Shown piece by piece: positions 33,426 to 45,186 of a stretch of 64,000 nt of DNA. Positions within the stretch are counted from its first letter, which is position 1. The number at the start of each line of letters is the position of its first letter. Source of the stretch: Zingiber officinale (taxonomy: Eukaryota; Streptophyta; Magnoliopsida; Zingiberales; Zingiberaceae). The notes under the pieces were generated by a model. That model made no database searches. It worked only from the letters and a program-made list of their open reading frames with translations, and was not told the origin of the DNA. The stretch lies in NCBI RefSeq assembly GCF_018446385.1, contig NC_055996.1:125399750-125463749 (forward strand), in the 5' to 3' direction. The position numbers and the translations under genes are program-made.

Positions 33426-35057
33426 ATGGCCATGAAGGAAGGATTCAGCACCAACAGACCACCATTCTTCGATGGAGCAGATTTCCAGTATTGGAAGAGC
33501 CGCATGGAGTATTACCTCAAGACTGATATCTCCATGTGGTTCTCGGTCAAGGAAGGCTTCACACCACCGAAGGACGAAGAAGGTAAGGAACTCGATTCAT
33601 CAAGGTGGTCTACTGAACAAACTCGTAAAGGGCAAGCCGATGCCAAGGCGGTTGTCACCTTACAATGTGGGATTGCCAAGGACCAACTCGTCAAGGTAGG
33701 TCCATTCTCGAGTGCAAAAGATTTATGGAACAAGCTTATCGAGCTCCAAGAAGGAACTCGAGATTCTCGGATAGCCAAGAGGGACCTATTCTTGAATCAA
33801 CTACAAAATCTCACCATGAAGGAAAATGAAACGGTAAGTGAACTACATGGGAGGTTCAAGGAAATCATCAATGGTTTACATTCCGTGGATGAACGCGTGG
33901 AGAATCGCGACCTAGTAAGGTACGCTCTTAAATCCTTTCCAAGGAATGCCTTGTGGTCATCTATGGTAGATGCCTACAAGGTTTCCAAGGATCTTTCCAT
34001 TGTTAAATTAGACGAATTCTTTTGTGAAATGGAACTTCATGAACTTGCTAACAAAGGTCAAAAGGAGAAAGGTATAGCTTTGGTTGCAGGAGAAAAGAGC
34101 AAGGATGGGAGAAGAAGGAGAGAAAAGAAGAAGGAGAAAGAGATTCTTTCATCTTCATCCTCCTCCGAGTCCGATGATGAAGGTGGATCATCATCAAGCG
34201 AGATGGCAAATTTTGTGAGGAGGATCATGAGAAGAAGCAGGAGATATAAAGGAAAAGGTAAATCTAATGATCAAAATATCGATAAGACTAATGTTACATG
34301 TTATGAGTGTAGCAAGAAAGGCCACTACCGGAGTGAGTGTCCAAAACTCAAGAAGGAGGAACGGGCCAAAAAGAAGGAGGAAAGAGCCAAGAAGAAGAAA
34401 GCTCTCAAGGCCACTTGGGATGAATCCTCCTCAAGCTCATCGGAGGAGGAAGAGAAGAAGGAGAAGAGTACTCGGCAATTGGCACTCATGGTAAGGGAGG
34501 AGTCCGAATCCGAGAGTGATGACTCAAGCACATCAGCCGCGGCTTCATCATCTTCGGATGATGAAGAGGTAACCTCTTCTCACTTAGAAAAATGCTATAA
34601 GACTATTACACATTTGTCTACCTTGCTTAAAAAATCAAAAACAGAAAATAAATCATTAAAAGAAGAAGTAGAGAACTTGAGAGCTCTTAGGGAAGATGAG
34701 GTTGATGATCTACATCTAGAGCTCCTTGAAGATGAAAACAAAGCCTTGAAGGGTGAGGTTGAGAAACTCAAGAAAATGCTTGAGAAATTCTCAACTAGCT
34801 CCAAGACATTAGACATGATTCTAAATGCCCAAAGGGCGGTCTACAACAAGGCTGGATTAGGATACCAACCTAAGGAGTCTAGTTTTATTTCTTTAGTGTC
34901 AAGAACCCAATTTCATAGATCGCATGTTTCTAGGGTTCATGAGACTAGGAAGAAGGTAACAAAGGCATGGGTGCCTAAGTCTTTCATTGTAGATGCATTA
35001 GGTCCCAAGATTTGGGTACCTAAAACATCTATCTTCGTGTCTTGTAGGCATTGGTAA
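33426..35057 (+). CDS. gag: SIRE-like copia gag, 543 codons
   Basis: Start chosen at the ATG after the PBS leader (ACAAGATGGCCATG); an upstream in-frame ATG at 33318 lies in the LTR. The N-terminal half is the copia capsid-type domain (RPPFFDG, YWKSRMEYYL, DLWNKLIELQEGT, RYALKSFPRNALW). A basic/acidic low-complexity region follows, then a CCHC knuckle C-Y-E-C-S-K-K-G-H-Y-R-S-E-C near residue 293. Then come long Ser/Glu runs, a coiled coil and a conserved C-terminal W-V-P-K tail. A single TAA separates it from protease sequence in the same frame. It forms particles and binds RNA by family analogy. Confidence 0.88.
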   Translation: MAMKEGFSTNRPPFFDGADFQYWKSRMEYYLKTDISMWFSVKEGFTPPKDEEGKELDSSRWSTEQTRKGQADAKAVVTLQCGIAKDQLVKVGPFSSAKDLWNKLIELQEGTRDSRIAKRDLFLNQLQNLTMKENETVSELHGRFKEIINGLHSVDERVENRDLVRYALKSFPRNALWSSMVDAYKVSKDLSIVKLDEFFCEMELHELANKGQKEKGIALVAGEKSKDGRRRREKKKEKEILSSSSSSESDDEGGSSSSEMANFVRRIMRRSRRYKGKGKSNDQNIDKTNVTCYECSKKGHYRSECPKLKKEERAKKKEERAKKKKALKATWDESSSSSSEEEEKKEKSTRQLALMVREESESESDDSSTSAAASSSSDDEEVTSSHLEKCYKTITHLSTLLKKSKTENKSLKEEVENLRALREDEVDDLHLELLEDENKALKGEVEKLKKMLEKFSTSSKTLDMILNAQRAVYNKAGLGYQPKESSFISLVSRTQFHRSHVSRVHETRKKVTKAWVPKSFIVDALGPKIWVPKTSIFVSCRHW

Positions 35058-35423
35058 GGGGAGCGTCTATCAACTTGGTTTGTTGATAGTGGATGCTCCA
35101 AGCACATGACCGGGACAAGTCACTATTTTCTACCATTCAAAACAAAAATAGAGGTAATGTGTCATTTGGTAACAATGGTAGTCTTAAGGTTGTAGGAGTT
35201 GGAGACATTCATATATCCGAATGTCTCCATATCAAGAATGTCCTTCTAGTCAAGGGATGACTTTTAATCTCCTAAGTGTCGATCAATTGTGTGATACGGG
35301 TTACACAATTGAATTTCATTCAAGTCAATGTTTGGTTAAACACATTGACACACTTGACACGTACTAGTAGGCACAAGGGTTGATAATATTTATCAAGTAT
35401 CGTTTTAAAGTGCTACTAATGCT
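35058..35423 (+). pseudogene. SIRE-like protease region, frameshifted
   Basis: Directly after the gag stop, in the same frame, is W-F-V-D-S-G-C-S-K-H-M-T-G, the copia aspartic protease motif. A shift near 35155 moves the frame (F-G-N-N-G-S-L-K-V-V-G-V-G), and further stops near 35262 and 35274 break the link to integrase. Confidence 0.85.
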
Positions 35424-36449
35424 TTGATTAAGTGTTTCATGTCAAAAGAAGAAGAGTCTTGGCTATGGCATAGAAGGTTGGCACATGTAAACATGAAGAA
35501 CATCCGGAAGTTGGCCAACCAAGGATTAGTGCGAGACTTACCCAGCATCAAGTACCACAAGACCAAACTATGTGATGCATGTCAAAAGGGTAAGCAAACA
35601 AAAGGTGTTCATAAAGGTAAAAGCATTGTAAGTACATCTACTGCTTTAGATTTATTGCACATGGACCTATTTGATTGCAGTAGTGTAATATCATTGAATG
35701 GAAGTAGATATTGCTTGGTAATCGTTGATGATTTTACTAGATACACATGGACTTTCTTTTTGAAACATAAGGACCAAACTATAGATATTTTTATTTCCTT
35801 TTGTAGAAGAACTGAAAATGAAAAATCGACAACAATTAAAACCATTAGAAGTGATCATGGTGGGGAATTTCAAAATCATAGGTTTTTAGAGTTTTGTCAA
35901 GAAAAGGGATATAGGCATGAGTTCTCTACTCCAAGGACCCCACAGCAAAATGGGGTTGTGGAGAGAAAGAACCGAGTCTTACAAGAGGTTGCACGAAGCA
36001 TGCTCAATGAGTACTCACTACCGAGCTACTTATGGGCTGAAGCTGTGAATACAGCTTGCTATGTGCAAAATCGAGTTTTAATACATAGGTTTTTAGGAAA
36101 GACTCCCCATGAACTTTGGTTTGGGAAACCACCTACAATTAAACATCTTAGGGTGTTTGGTTGTAAGGTGTTTATTTTGAACACCAAGGACCATCTTGGG
36201 AAGTTCACGGCTAAGGCTGATCAAGGGATACTGGTCGGGTATTCTCTTACCAGCAAAGCCTATCGAGTCTACAACAATAGGACCAAATTGATTGAAGAGT
36301 CCTCTGATGTAGCCTTTGAAGAAATCCCTAACTTAAATGATCAACCAAGGGATGTAGGAGAAATTCAATTTGAACTTAGAAATCTAAGTTTGAATGATCA
36401 AAATGAAGAACGAGTCGGAGTTGACTCTGATGTTGATGAGCAAAGGTAA
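35424..36449 (+). pseudogene. SIRE-like integrase, frame open but cut off from gag and RT
   Basis: Contains the HHCC zinc region (L-W-H-R-R-L-A-H-V-N ... C-D-A-C-Q-K-G-K) and the catalytic core: D in L-H-M-D-L-F, D in I-R-S-D-H-G-G-E-F, E in Q-Q-N-G-V-V-E-R-K-N-R. The C-terminal G-K-F-T-A-K-A-D segment follows. A TAA at 36447-36449 ends it, but the RT frame continues in phase. It inserts copia cDNA. Confidence 0.85.
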
Positions 36450-37223
36450 CAAAGAACTCAATTTGATCCTTTATCTGATATTGAGTGCTCGCCTGTGCCG
36501 AGTGAGACCATTCATGAGGCACCACCAACACCAAGACAATCTAGGATAGCCACTAGTCATCCCCAAGACCAAATTGTGGGAGACATCCAACAAGGGGTTA
36601 GGACTAGATCATTCTTTAGAAATGATTCTAATGAAGTCGCATTGATTTCAGAGATTGAACCAAAATTAGTTGATGAGGCATTGCGCGATCCTGATTGGAT
36701 CATAGCTATGCAAGACGAATTAGGTCAATTTGAAAGGAGCCAAGTGTGGGACTTGGTTCCTAGACCGAAAAAGACCACCATTATTGGAACTAAATGGGTC
36801 TTCAAAAATAAGTTAAATCAAAAGGGAGAAGTTGTAAGAAACAAGGCAAGACTTGTAGCCAAGGGCTATAGTCAAGTCGAAGGTCTCGATTATGATGAGA
36901 CTTATGCTCCCGTGGCACGATTAGAGTCCATTCGTTTGATGCTAGCTTTTGCTGCACATAGAGGTTTCAAACTCTATCAAATGGATGTTAAATCTGCCTT
37001 CTTAAATGGTTTTATTAAAGAAGAAGTCTATGTTGAACAACCACCGGGGTTTGTGAATACCGAAGCTCCAAACCACGTGTACAAGTTCAAGAAAGCACTT
37101 TATGGGCTTAAACAAGCACCACGAGCTTGGTACGAAAGGCTGTCAACATATTTACTAGAAAAGGGTTTTGTGAGAGGCCAAATAGACCCAACACTATTTC
37201 TGCGTAGAGATGGTGAAAATATT
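36450..37223 (+). pseudogene. SIRE-like reverse transcriptase, N-terminal part
   Basis: Starts in the linker to RT and includes W-I-x-A-M-Q-D-E-L, [27 protein letters not shown] and [11 protein letters not shown]. It is cut at 37223 by the CACTA element, just before the catalytic YVDD. The second part begins at 43402 in the matching phase once the 6,178-bp insertion plus duplicated ATT is discounted. Confidence 0.9.
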
Positions 37224-37560
37224 CACTACAACAAAATCGCTCATAGACATCGATTTTCCACCGGTGTCTATTTGATTTTCGACCGATGTCTATGAAGCCG
37301 ATGTTAAAAGTCTGCCATTTTAGACATCGGGTTAAAACCGGTGTAGTATCACTTAACGACACCGGTTTTCGAATCGATTATTAACCGGTGTAGTATCACT
37401 TAACGACACCGTTTCATACACGGTGTAAAACCGATGTAATAGCTTTTGTTAATAACACCAGTTTTGGCAGCGGTAAATGACCGATGTAATATTACTTTAT
37501 AACACCGGTTTTACATCAGTGAAAAACCGATGTAATATGTATTTTTTCTAACAGCACAGA
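37224..37560. repeat. Left TIR and subterminal repeats of the CACTA element
   Basis: TIR of about 28 bp, then repeated units such as GACATCGGTTTT, AAACCGATGTAAT and CACCGGTTTT in both orientations. The matching right-hand region is 43180-43398. Confidence 0.85.
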
Positions 37561-37821
37561 TTTGATTTTAAAACCGACAATAACAAAAAAAAAACACAAA
37601 TATTCACAAATTGTACAAATATTCTTCATTCAATAATATCCATAAAATACACAAATATTCACAAATTATATAAATAATCTTCTTACAACAATATCCATAA
37701 AATACTCAAACATTCTTTTTACATCAAAAGCTAGCTAATAGATATCAAAATCAAGGTAGAACATTCTTTTAACACATCAAGGTAGAACCGCACTTCAAAT
37801 GTAATCTTGACATCTACATAC

Positions 37822-38475
37822 TGAAAATGGCTCCATATCATATCTATAAATGGGATGTCCCTTGCTGTCAGATTCTAATTGCTTTCTCTCATAATTCCTT
37901 GGTCGAATTACTTCTTCTTCAAGTAGTTTCCACCTTTCAGAAAACGGCAACTACACCACCCAGAAAAAGCAACATGAGATAACTCTTGACACACTTAGCA
38001 TATACAGTGGAAATTCATGACACAGACATGTATTGAAATTGTAATCACTAGAAAAGAATAGGATTTGAGCTGGCAGAGAAGGATAAAAATGAAAACTGTA
38101 TGGCACGAGACTAGATGATAACTAAATAGGTCATAGGCTAGAACAGTAAGGTCATAGCAAAATATAGTAATACACAAAGTTATAGACATCTGGAGATGTT
38201 TTAAAATACATCTTTTACATCAATGTTTCAAAGGGAAGGAATGATAAAAGCTTTTGGTTGCTCATTCTAAAATGCAAACCAGCCAAAATATGGTTACATG
38301 GGAATTTAAGATGGAAACACAATATTAGATGGAAACACAATATATGTAAACCAATAGATTGCTTGTTCCAAAAATCCAAATATACATTCATAACTTTGCA
38401 GATTTGAACATTGAAACACAATGAACTACTAGCTATCTTTCACGTCAGGCTAAAGATGTTAAATAAATAAGGTAT

Positions 38476-38571
<96 letters not shown>

Positions 38572-39237
38572 ACAAGGATAAAGACACACCTGTTAAGAGA
38601 AACTGGATGTGAACCAGGAAATTGTGGGTTTGTTCTTCCCTAATAACCAAGAATAAGAAACAGAGAACTAATAAGAAATAAAATATAAATGAGTTAATAC
38701 GATCAAATAAAATCACAGCAAATAAGACCAAATCGCATTGTGAAAATGTGACTGTTAATTGAAAATTTTAGTAGGACTGAATCTAAAATATAACTATATT
38801 AGTTACCAAAATAACAGGTACTTGTGAATCAATAAATAACAGAGGCTCCCTGACTGATTATGTATAACAGATTCATAAAGGTTTGAAAAATAAAATTCAT
38901 AAAGAAAGACCATAAAAGAAAAGTGGCAAATTGAGAAAAAACTGAATCATAAATCAAGAGGTGCTAGAAGAAGGAAAAAAAAGTAGAGCTTATGATCTAA
39001 AATTCCAGTGTAATTGCAGCAACTTCCTATTACAGATGTAGTATTATTTAATGACCATTTAATGTGGATAATATAATTGAAGGAAATAACAACTATTACA
39101 AGGTGAAGTATCCATACCGTAGGCGGCATTAAATCAAGGAATTGGTAACAGAGGTGGCGCATTGCATCTTGTTGATCATAAGGTATTGCATCACCTAGAA
39201 CATCATCATTTGTTAAAATTTTAATATCCACATTCTT
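37822..39237 (-). pseudogene. mRNA-capping enzyme (guanylyltransferase) exon fragments
   Basis: Three exons with canonical borders, in the right order on the minus strand. Exon a, 39237-39118, 40 codons: I-L-T-N-D-D-V-L-G-D-A-I-P-Y-D-Q-Q. Exon b, 38639-38590, 50 bp: N-P-Q-F-P-G-S-H-P-V-S-L-N-R. Exon c, 37950-37822, 43 codons: E-R-W-K-L-L-E-E-E-V-I-x-P-R-N-Y-E-R, then Y-R-Y-D-M-E-P-F. These are hallmark segments of plant capping enzyme, which adds the GMP cap to nascent mRNA. The exon with the KxDG nucleotidyl-lysine that should follow b was not found, and b and c are out of phase, so the fragment cannot make an enzyme. Exon a splices in phase to b. Confidence 0.82.
38478..38569. repeat. (CA)n(TA)n microsatellite
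   Basis: About 26 CA dinucleotides followed by about 20 TA dinucleotides, within a capping-enzyme intron remnant. A 90-codon frame with runs of Val-Cys and Ile-Tyr on the minus strand is an artefact of it. Confidence 0.95.
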
Positions 39238-39523
39238 CTGAAAAAGAAAGCAGGTGTAAACTTCAACATTCACCAAAATTGAAAAGATTATTGATAGTAC
39301 AGTGCCTCTACTGACTGCTAAACCCACACAAAGAATAATAAAAATAGAGTCTTGTGTAAAGGATATCCATGACATATATACATACATTTTATAGCTGACA
39401 CGATATGATGTCAATACCTCATCAAAGGTCTAATTATCCATGTAACAATTAACATTCTAGAGTAGATAACAAATACTAAAACCCTTTCAACTTCCATTCT
39501 CAAATACACTTACAGCTATCTGA

Positions 39524-40659
39524 TTATTGTGTCCATGATAAAATACTCTTTTTCAGGTTCTTGCATTTCTCCAGGGCCCTTGGGGCTACAGAAACAATCA
39601 TAGTTTTGTTAGTCTTGAGGTTGCATGGAAAATGTGAGCAAAAGCAAGCAACTTAATTGTGGCACAATAAACTCAAACTTCATTTAAGGACACACTAAAA
39701 CATGGAATGAAGGGATGCTTCTTTACATATCAGATCGAAAATCCAGAAAATGAAATGTGAAGGAAAGGATTTTACTGACCAAGTCCAATAGCATCTGAAC
39801 CTTTCATGATCCTCAACCTCCTGCATGAGTTTGTGAACATCCTGAAATATTTCATTTAATTAGCAGAAAAGAATGTGAATGGAAGTTTCAGGGACAACAA
39901 ATAATTCATGACCAGAAAGACAAATTGATTACATTACGTCCAAATAGAAATATACAGAATTAATGAAACAGAAAACACATGAACTATGAAAAGCAAATAA
40001 GGTTACTTACGCCCATGGCACATCACCGACAAGCATCCAGTCTCCATCCTTGTCTTCATAAGTAATGACATACTCAGAACCATTCAGGAGATCCATCAAA
40101 TGATTCTCAGATAACTCCTCTCTGCCTGGTATTCCATAAGAATCACACCGACCTGAATTCGAATGGAAAGGAGTCAATCATATGCACCATATTAAGTTTC
40201 AGCGAAATTAATTTGATTTGGATAGACAGGCTTCCATCCATGATTTAATTTATTTTCTCATGGGAAAAAATTGAATTAAGGTTTTGATATTTGTTAAAAT
40301 GAGTATTGTTGCAAATAATGGCATAAAGAAACATATATCTGAACAAAAAACATTCTTCGTTATTTTCTATTTCATTTAAAAAAAAACAAATAATAAGGAA
40401 TAATTAAATCTCACCAATTGTGAAGTCGCTGAACATTTTCTCAAGTGCTGATGAAAGTTCCTTATAGTTTTTGTATATTTTGAGATCAACTTTCCTCAGA
40501 TAAGGAGCTCCATCCATGCTAACCTTCACATAAAGACACCCTTGCCCCTGTATTCCATCAACATCATCTTTAACCTTAGATGGATTTGTAATCATAGTAT
40601 TCTTCCGATAACTACGGATTGGTGGCCAACCAACCACCTGTGCTCTGCCATATGCATGC
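39524..40659 (-). pseudogene. Aux/IAA gene, exons for domain II and PB1 (domains III/IV)
   Basis: Aux/IAA proteins are nuclear repressors of auxin response factors. Exon 2, 40659-40415: degron [12 protein letters not shown], then [16 protein letters not shown]. Exon 3, 40152-40011: G-R-C-D-S-Y to [16 protein letters not shown]. Exon 4, 39841-39780: M-F-T-N-S-C-R-R-L-R-I-M-K-G-S-D-A. Exon 5, 39585-39524: A-P-R-A-L-E-K-C-K, ending W-T-Q-stop. All junctions are GT-AG and phases fit, giving an uninterrupted frame. The exon 3/4 junction codon is GCG (Ala) where the family has Glu (DVPWEMF). Exon 1 with the EAR motif is about 2 kb upstream, beyond RPL39. Confidence 0.9.
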
Positions 40660-42048
40660 CTGTTACATGTTCAATGTTCTAACTTCTTTCAGCATAACAG
40701 AAACGAACTAAAAATCCCATCTACATAATTAATTACATCTGTATCGTACATGATCAATTAAGTAGAAGATAATTTGGCAGTAGGTCTATGGAAAAATTAT
40801 GCATCTCATGTCTTTTCCAAAGTGTTATGGTTTACAATTGAACATAAAGTAATTGATTAAATTACTTTATGATTTCAGTATCAAAACACTCGAGTCTAGA
40901 AACCCAGAAGTAGACAAAACTTGAATACATATGTTAACGTTCAAGGGAAGATCTTAGTCTCTCAAAAGCATACATAATATTTTACATAAAGTAATTGATT
41001 AAATTCCTTGCTTAGTAATGTCATTTCATGGATACAAAGATCTCGAGAAAAAAATCGATTCTTCCTATTAAATGGATGGCAGAGTTTATACCATTGCAAA
41101 CCCTTGTTGAACCACAAACCACCAAACGGATGTCACCCAGATTCTATGTTTGTGCACCCAAAAAAGACTCTATTTTCACCGAACGTAAGGAAGAAGGGGA
41201 AAAAACAGCGAAGAGCAAACAAGAAAAAGAAAAAATCAGTGAAACGGCGAGGGATATTATAACAAATTCGATTAAAAGATCCAAGCTATGCCAAAAGGGG
41301 GGAAAAAAGAAACAAAAAACAGAAATCAGAACTATGAATAAAAATCAATCAAATAATTATCATATAAAAATGTTAATAAATTAAAATGTAGGTTGATAAT
41401 TAAACTATGAATAAAAAATAGAATATTCTAATGAATATTCGTTTTTGGTATGATATGGTGTAACTGGATTGGAATTGAAATAATATTTGGTGTTGAAATT
41501 GTAATATTTTAGTGTGAAAATTATCTCTAATATGATGTTTGTTGTTGAAGAGGGGTTTAGGTCCTTTAATTTGTAAGTCGACTGGAATCAATAGTTTCGC
41601 CATCCGTAACTAGTGTTTCTGAAACATTCAAAAGGTGTCTAATCATGCTGATTGTTACATAGGAGATGTACTAGTGTGTAGCATCAAGATCTAATGCAAG
41701 TCTATTCTTAGAGGATGCAGTTATGGCCATAGTCTAGGACAAGAAATATCATGAAGTAAAATACTGATATACAATTAGTGATTGAAACAGGATCATTCAA
41801 AATACCTATAAAGATAAGTGGAGACAAAGAACACCATTCAAATGCTACTTCAAATCCCGAAGAAGCCAATTTTAAAGTATTTATGCATCACAGTAAATCT
41901 CAGGTGTGATATAAATTTCACTTTAAAAACAATCTCCACTAGACTCAGACACACATAATAACATGAAAATCTGTTAAAACAAGGCAGGATTCATGCGAAA
42001 GCTGACCAAAACAATCAAGAAGGGCAAACGGGTGGATCAGGCGCAACC
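40660..42048 (-). other. Non-coding link between RPL39 and Aux/IAA exon 2
   Basis: AT-rich; probably RPL39 downstream sequence joined to part of the Aux/IAA first intron. A Lys-rich plus-strand frame at 41028-41384 has no recognisable domain and I do not regard it as a gene. Confidence 0.5.
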
Positions 42049-42381
<333 letters not shown>

Positions 42382-42467
42382 TTCCGCTGCTGATAAGAGC
42401 TCCGGGCGGCCGCAGCGAAACCTTGGAGTCGAAGCAAACTGAAGAAACCCTATGTTGGAGGATCCAG

Positions 42468-42491
42468 GGTTTTTAGCCATCACACAAGACG
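42468..42491. repeat. 24-bp inverted duplication of the RPL39 intron 1/exon 2 border
   Basis: 42468-42491 is the exact reverse complement of 42273-42296, which spans the RPL39 acceptor site. It sits exactly where Aux/IAA exon 1 homology ends and RPL39 5' sequence begins, and it supplies the premature stop that ends the Aux/IAA frame. Confidence 0.88.
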
Positions 42492-42673
42492 AAGCTCTTG
42501 GGGAGCAAATCCAGGGTGAGCCTGATCTTCTCCACGCGGTGGGGCGACTCCGACCCAGGCAGCCCCAACCTGAGTTCCGTGGCCTTGAGGTTCAGAACCC
42601 CTCCCTCGACTCCGCCGGCAGAGGAGTTCCGCTCCGACAGACCTATGTAATCATGCTCCACCGTCGACGACAT
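42492..42673 (-). pseudogene. Aux/IAA exon 1 fragment with domain I (EAR motif)
   Basis: From ATG 42673 the frame reads M-S-S-T-V-E-H-D-Y-I-G-L-S-E, then A-T-E-L-R-L-G-L-P-G-S-E-S-P and L-T-L-D-L-L-P-K-S-F-V. This is the N-terminus and LxLxL (EAR) domain I of an Aux/IAA protein, the TOPLESS-binding part. Normal exon 1 continues beyond K-S-F-V; here it runs into the inverted duplication and stops after four codons. The original donor site is missing. Confidence 0.88.
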
Positions 42674-42749
42674 CAACCTCTGCATAGAGAACAGGAGATC
42701 ATCAAACTCCTGAAGATTCAAAGGTAGTCGAACAAACAATCGCAAAGGG

Positions 42750-43140
42750 CAGAGGAGTAAAAAGAAAAAAAAACGGAGACACCTTTGCGTCTGGTTTTGC
42801 TGATCGTTAGCAGCTTCCTCTTCCTCCTACATTAGACACTTTGGGCTTATCGTTAGCCCATATCCATCGGAGAGGGAGGCGACGACGACCGACAAGAGAT
42901 CAAGGGACGACGCCTTCTCGGAACCTATCTGCATCTTGGCGGATCGAGCGGTGAATCGGAAGCACAGATCTCCGATCTCTGTTTCTGTCTGCTTCGAATT
43001 GGGAGAATAAAGGAGGTCGAGATTGGGTCGGCGATGGGAGGGGAGGAGAAGATAGAGGCGGAGAAGGTGAGTCGCCCGAAGATGGCTCTCTCTCTCTGCC
43101 TCCCGTGGACGACATCATATAGGGTTAGGTTAGAGGGAAG
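42750..43140. other. GC-rich segment, possible further captured 5' exon
   Basis: Much richer in G+C than the CACTA flanks. On the plus strand ATG at 43034 starts M-G-G-E-E-K-I-E-A-E-K followed by GTGAGT, like a first exon with a donor. On the minus strand it lies upstream of the Aux/IAA ATG and could equally be its 5' UTR and promoter. Undecided. Confidence 0.3.
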
Positions 43141-43179
43141 AGTTGAAAATTTTAGCTAAGTATTGGAGGGAAAATTATC

Positions 43180-43398
43180 ATAGACATCAGATTTTAAAAA
43201 CAGATGTTAAAATCGGTGTCTATTAACGAAAAAACGGACGCTTATAGACATCGCCTAAAAAACCGATGTCTATGAGCGAAAATCTGCGCTCATAGACACC
43301 GGTTTTTGGAAAAACCGGTGTAAAATACTCAAAGACATCGGTTTTTGCTTAAAACCGTTGTTGTTCCACTGATGTCTATGAGGGTTTTTGTTGTAGTG
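43180..43398. repeat. Right TIR and subterminal repeats of the CACTA element
   Basis: Copies of AGACATCGGTTTTT and AAAACCGGTGT in alternating orientation, ending with TTTTTGTTGTAGTG. Counterpart of 37224-37560. Confidence 0.85.
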
Positions 43399-43401
43399 AT
43401 T

Positions 43402-44361
43402 TTTGTAGCCCAAGTATATGTCGATGACATAATTTGTGGCTCAAATAACAAGGGCTATTTGAATGAATTTATTTCTCACATGGAAAGTGAGTTTGAGATG
43501 AGTCTAGTAGGAGAATTGACATTCTTCCTTGGACTTGAAATCAAACAAACTCGAGATGGCATTTATGTCCATCAGACGAAATACACTCAAGAGATGCTTA
43601 GAAAATTCAATATGAGTGACTCTAAGGAAGTGTCCACTCCAATGGCGACAAACACTCGCCTTGACAATGATGAGAGTGGGAAACCAATTGATCTAACGCA
43701 ATATAGAAGCATGATTGGTAGTCTTCTATATCTCATAGCTAGTAGGCCTGACATACTTTTTGCTGTGGGCATGTGCGCTAGATATCAAGTCTGTGCCAAG
43801 AAATCTCATTTAATTGCAGTTAAGAGAATATTGAGATACCTTAAGGGCACAATTCGAGTAGGTCTATGGTACCCTCGTACAGAGTCTTTTGACTTGGTAG
43901 ACTATACTGATTCCGATTATGCTGGGTGCAAATTGGATCGGAAAAGCACTAGTGGGGGTTGTCAATTTTTAGGTTCATCATTAGTTAGTTGGTCAAGTCG
44001 GAAGCAACATTGTGTTGCCCTCTCCACGACCGAGGCTGAATATATTGTCATGGGACAGAGTGTATCACAATTGTTGTGGATGATACACACCCTAGAGGAT
44101 TATGGACTTTCTTATAAGGGTGTACAAGTGCTATGTGACAACATTAGCACGATCAACCTAACTAAAAATCCAGTCCATCATTCAAGGACCAAGAACATTG
44201 AAGTGCGTCATCACTTCATTAGAGATCACGTAGCTAGGGGTGACATTGTGCTCACATATGTGGAGTCAAAGTCAAACCTAGCCGACATTTTCACCAAACC
44301 CCTTCCGGAAAATGAATTTAGTCATTTAAGGAGGGAGTTGGGGATGTGTTTGGCTCCTTAG
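43402..44361 (+). pseudogene. SIRE-like reverse transcriptase C-terminus and RNase H
   Basis: Continues the RT frame after the CACTA element with the intact catalytic Y-V-D-D-I-I, then F-L-G-L-E-I-K-Q, and the RNase H domain: Y-T-D-S-D-Y-A-G, S-T-T-E-A-E-Y, C-D-N, ending A-D-I-F-T-K-P-L and a stop at 44361. No disabling change is visible in this part. Confidence 0.9.
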
Positions 44362-45186
44362 GTCCTTAGGACTTCATCATGATCAATAAGGACAAATTAA
44401 AATGACAAAAGAAATTGGGAATGATTTTGGGCAACTTGGGAACATCTCACACAAACTATAAGGTTTAACAAAATATTTTTGTTTGCTAGAAATGGGGTGA
44501 GATGCTAGGAACAACCAAATTATTCAAAATGTATCATGCATCTCTTGAATAATTAGGTTGAAGAGACATTAATTGAGTATGGGGAACACCATTACATAAT
44601 TCATGTGTAATTGGTTCCTAGATCTTACTCATATATTCCAACCAAGGAATCTTGGTTGGACTTTTGCCTAGAAATTTTCTAATCATGGTTGATGGTTGAT
44701 GTGTTGATTGGTATTGTTGTTTGGTTCATGTCATGACTTTTGATTGATAAAACGATAGGTTATTAAAGGAAATAATAATAACTTGGATATATTTTGACAA
44801 ACTTGAAACTAAACATAACAAGAATCAAGAATTTCAGCTTTCATGCCTTGATTGCAAATTAGGACAAGTTGTCTATATTTTGACAAACTTGAACTTGATC
44901 ATAGAGACGAGTTTAGCAAAAATATGTTTTGAACTCTTAAGGATCAAGAAGACAGAACTCCATATGTTTGGAGTTAGTGTGAGGTTTTGTTTGATGAGAA
45001 TCTGAAACTTTAGGGCTATAAACCTGTTCAGACCATAACTTTTAGGTAAGAGCTATGCTTGTAGATCCTCCATGTTCTAGGTGCTGAACTTGGGAGTTTT
45101 CCTAGAGAAACTCCCACGAATTATCGAACACAAGTTACTGAAATTACTACTTTCAGTTACTGAAATTACGAGAGAAATCAGACACT
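44362..45186 (+). other. Spacer between pol and the palindrome array
   Basis: AT-rich, non-coding. Imperfect repeats of 'ATATTTTGACAAACTTGAA' near 44787 and 44874. Nothing else seen. Confidence 0.45.

Noticed and set aside
38459-38731. 90-codon minus-strand frame with Val-Cys and Ile-Tyr runs
   Set aside because: Product of the CA/TA microsatellite.
41028-41384. 118-codon Lys-rich plus-strand frame in the CACTA element
   Set aside because: Low complexity, no domain, no splice or promoter context, opposite to all captured exons.
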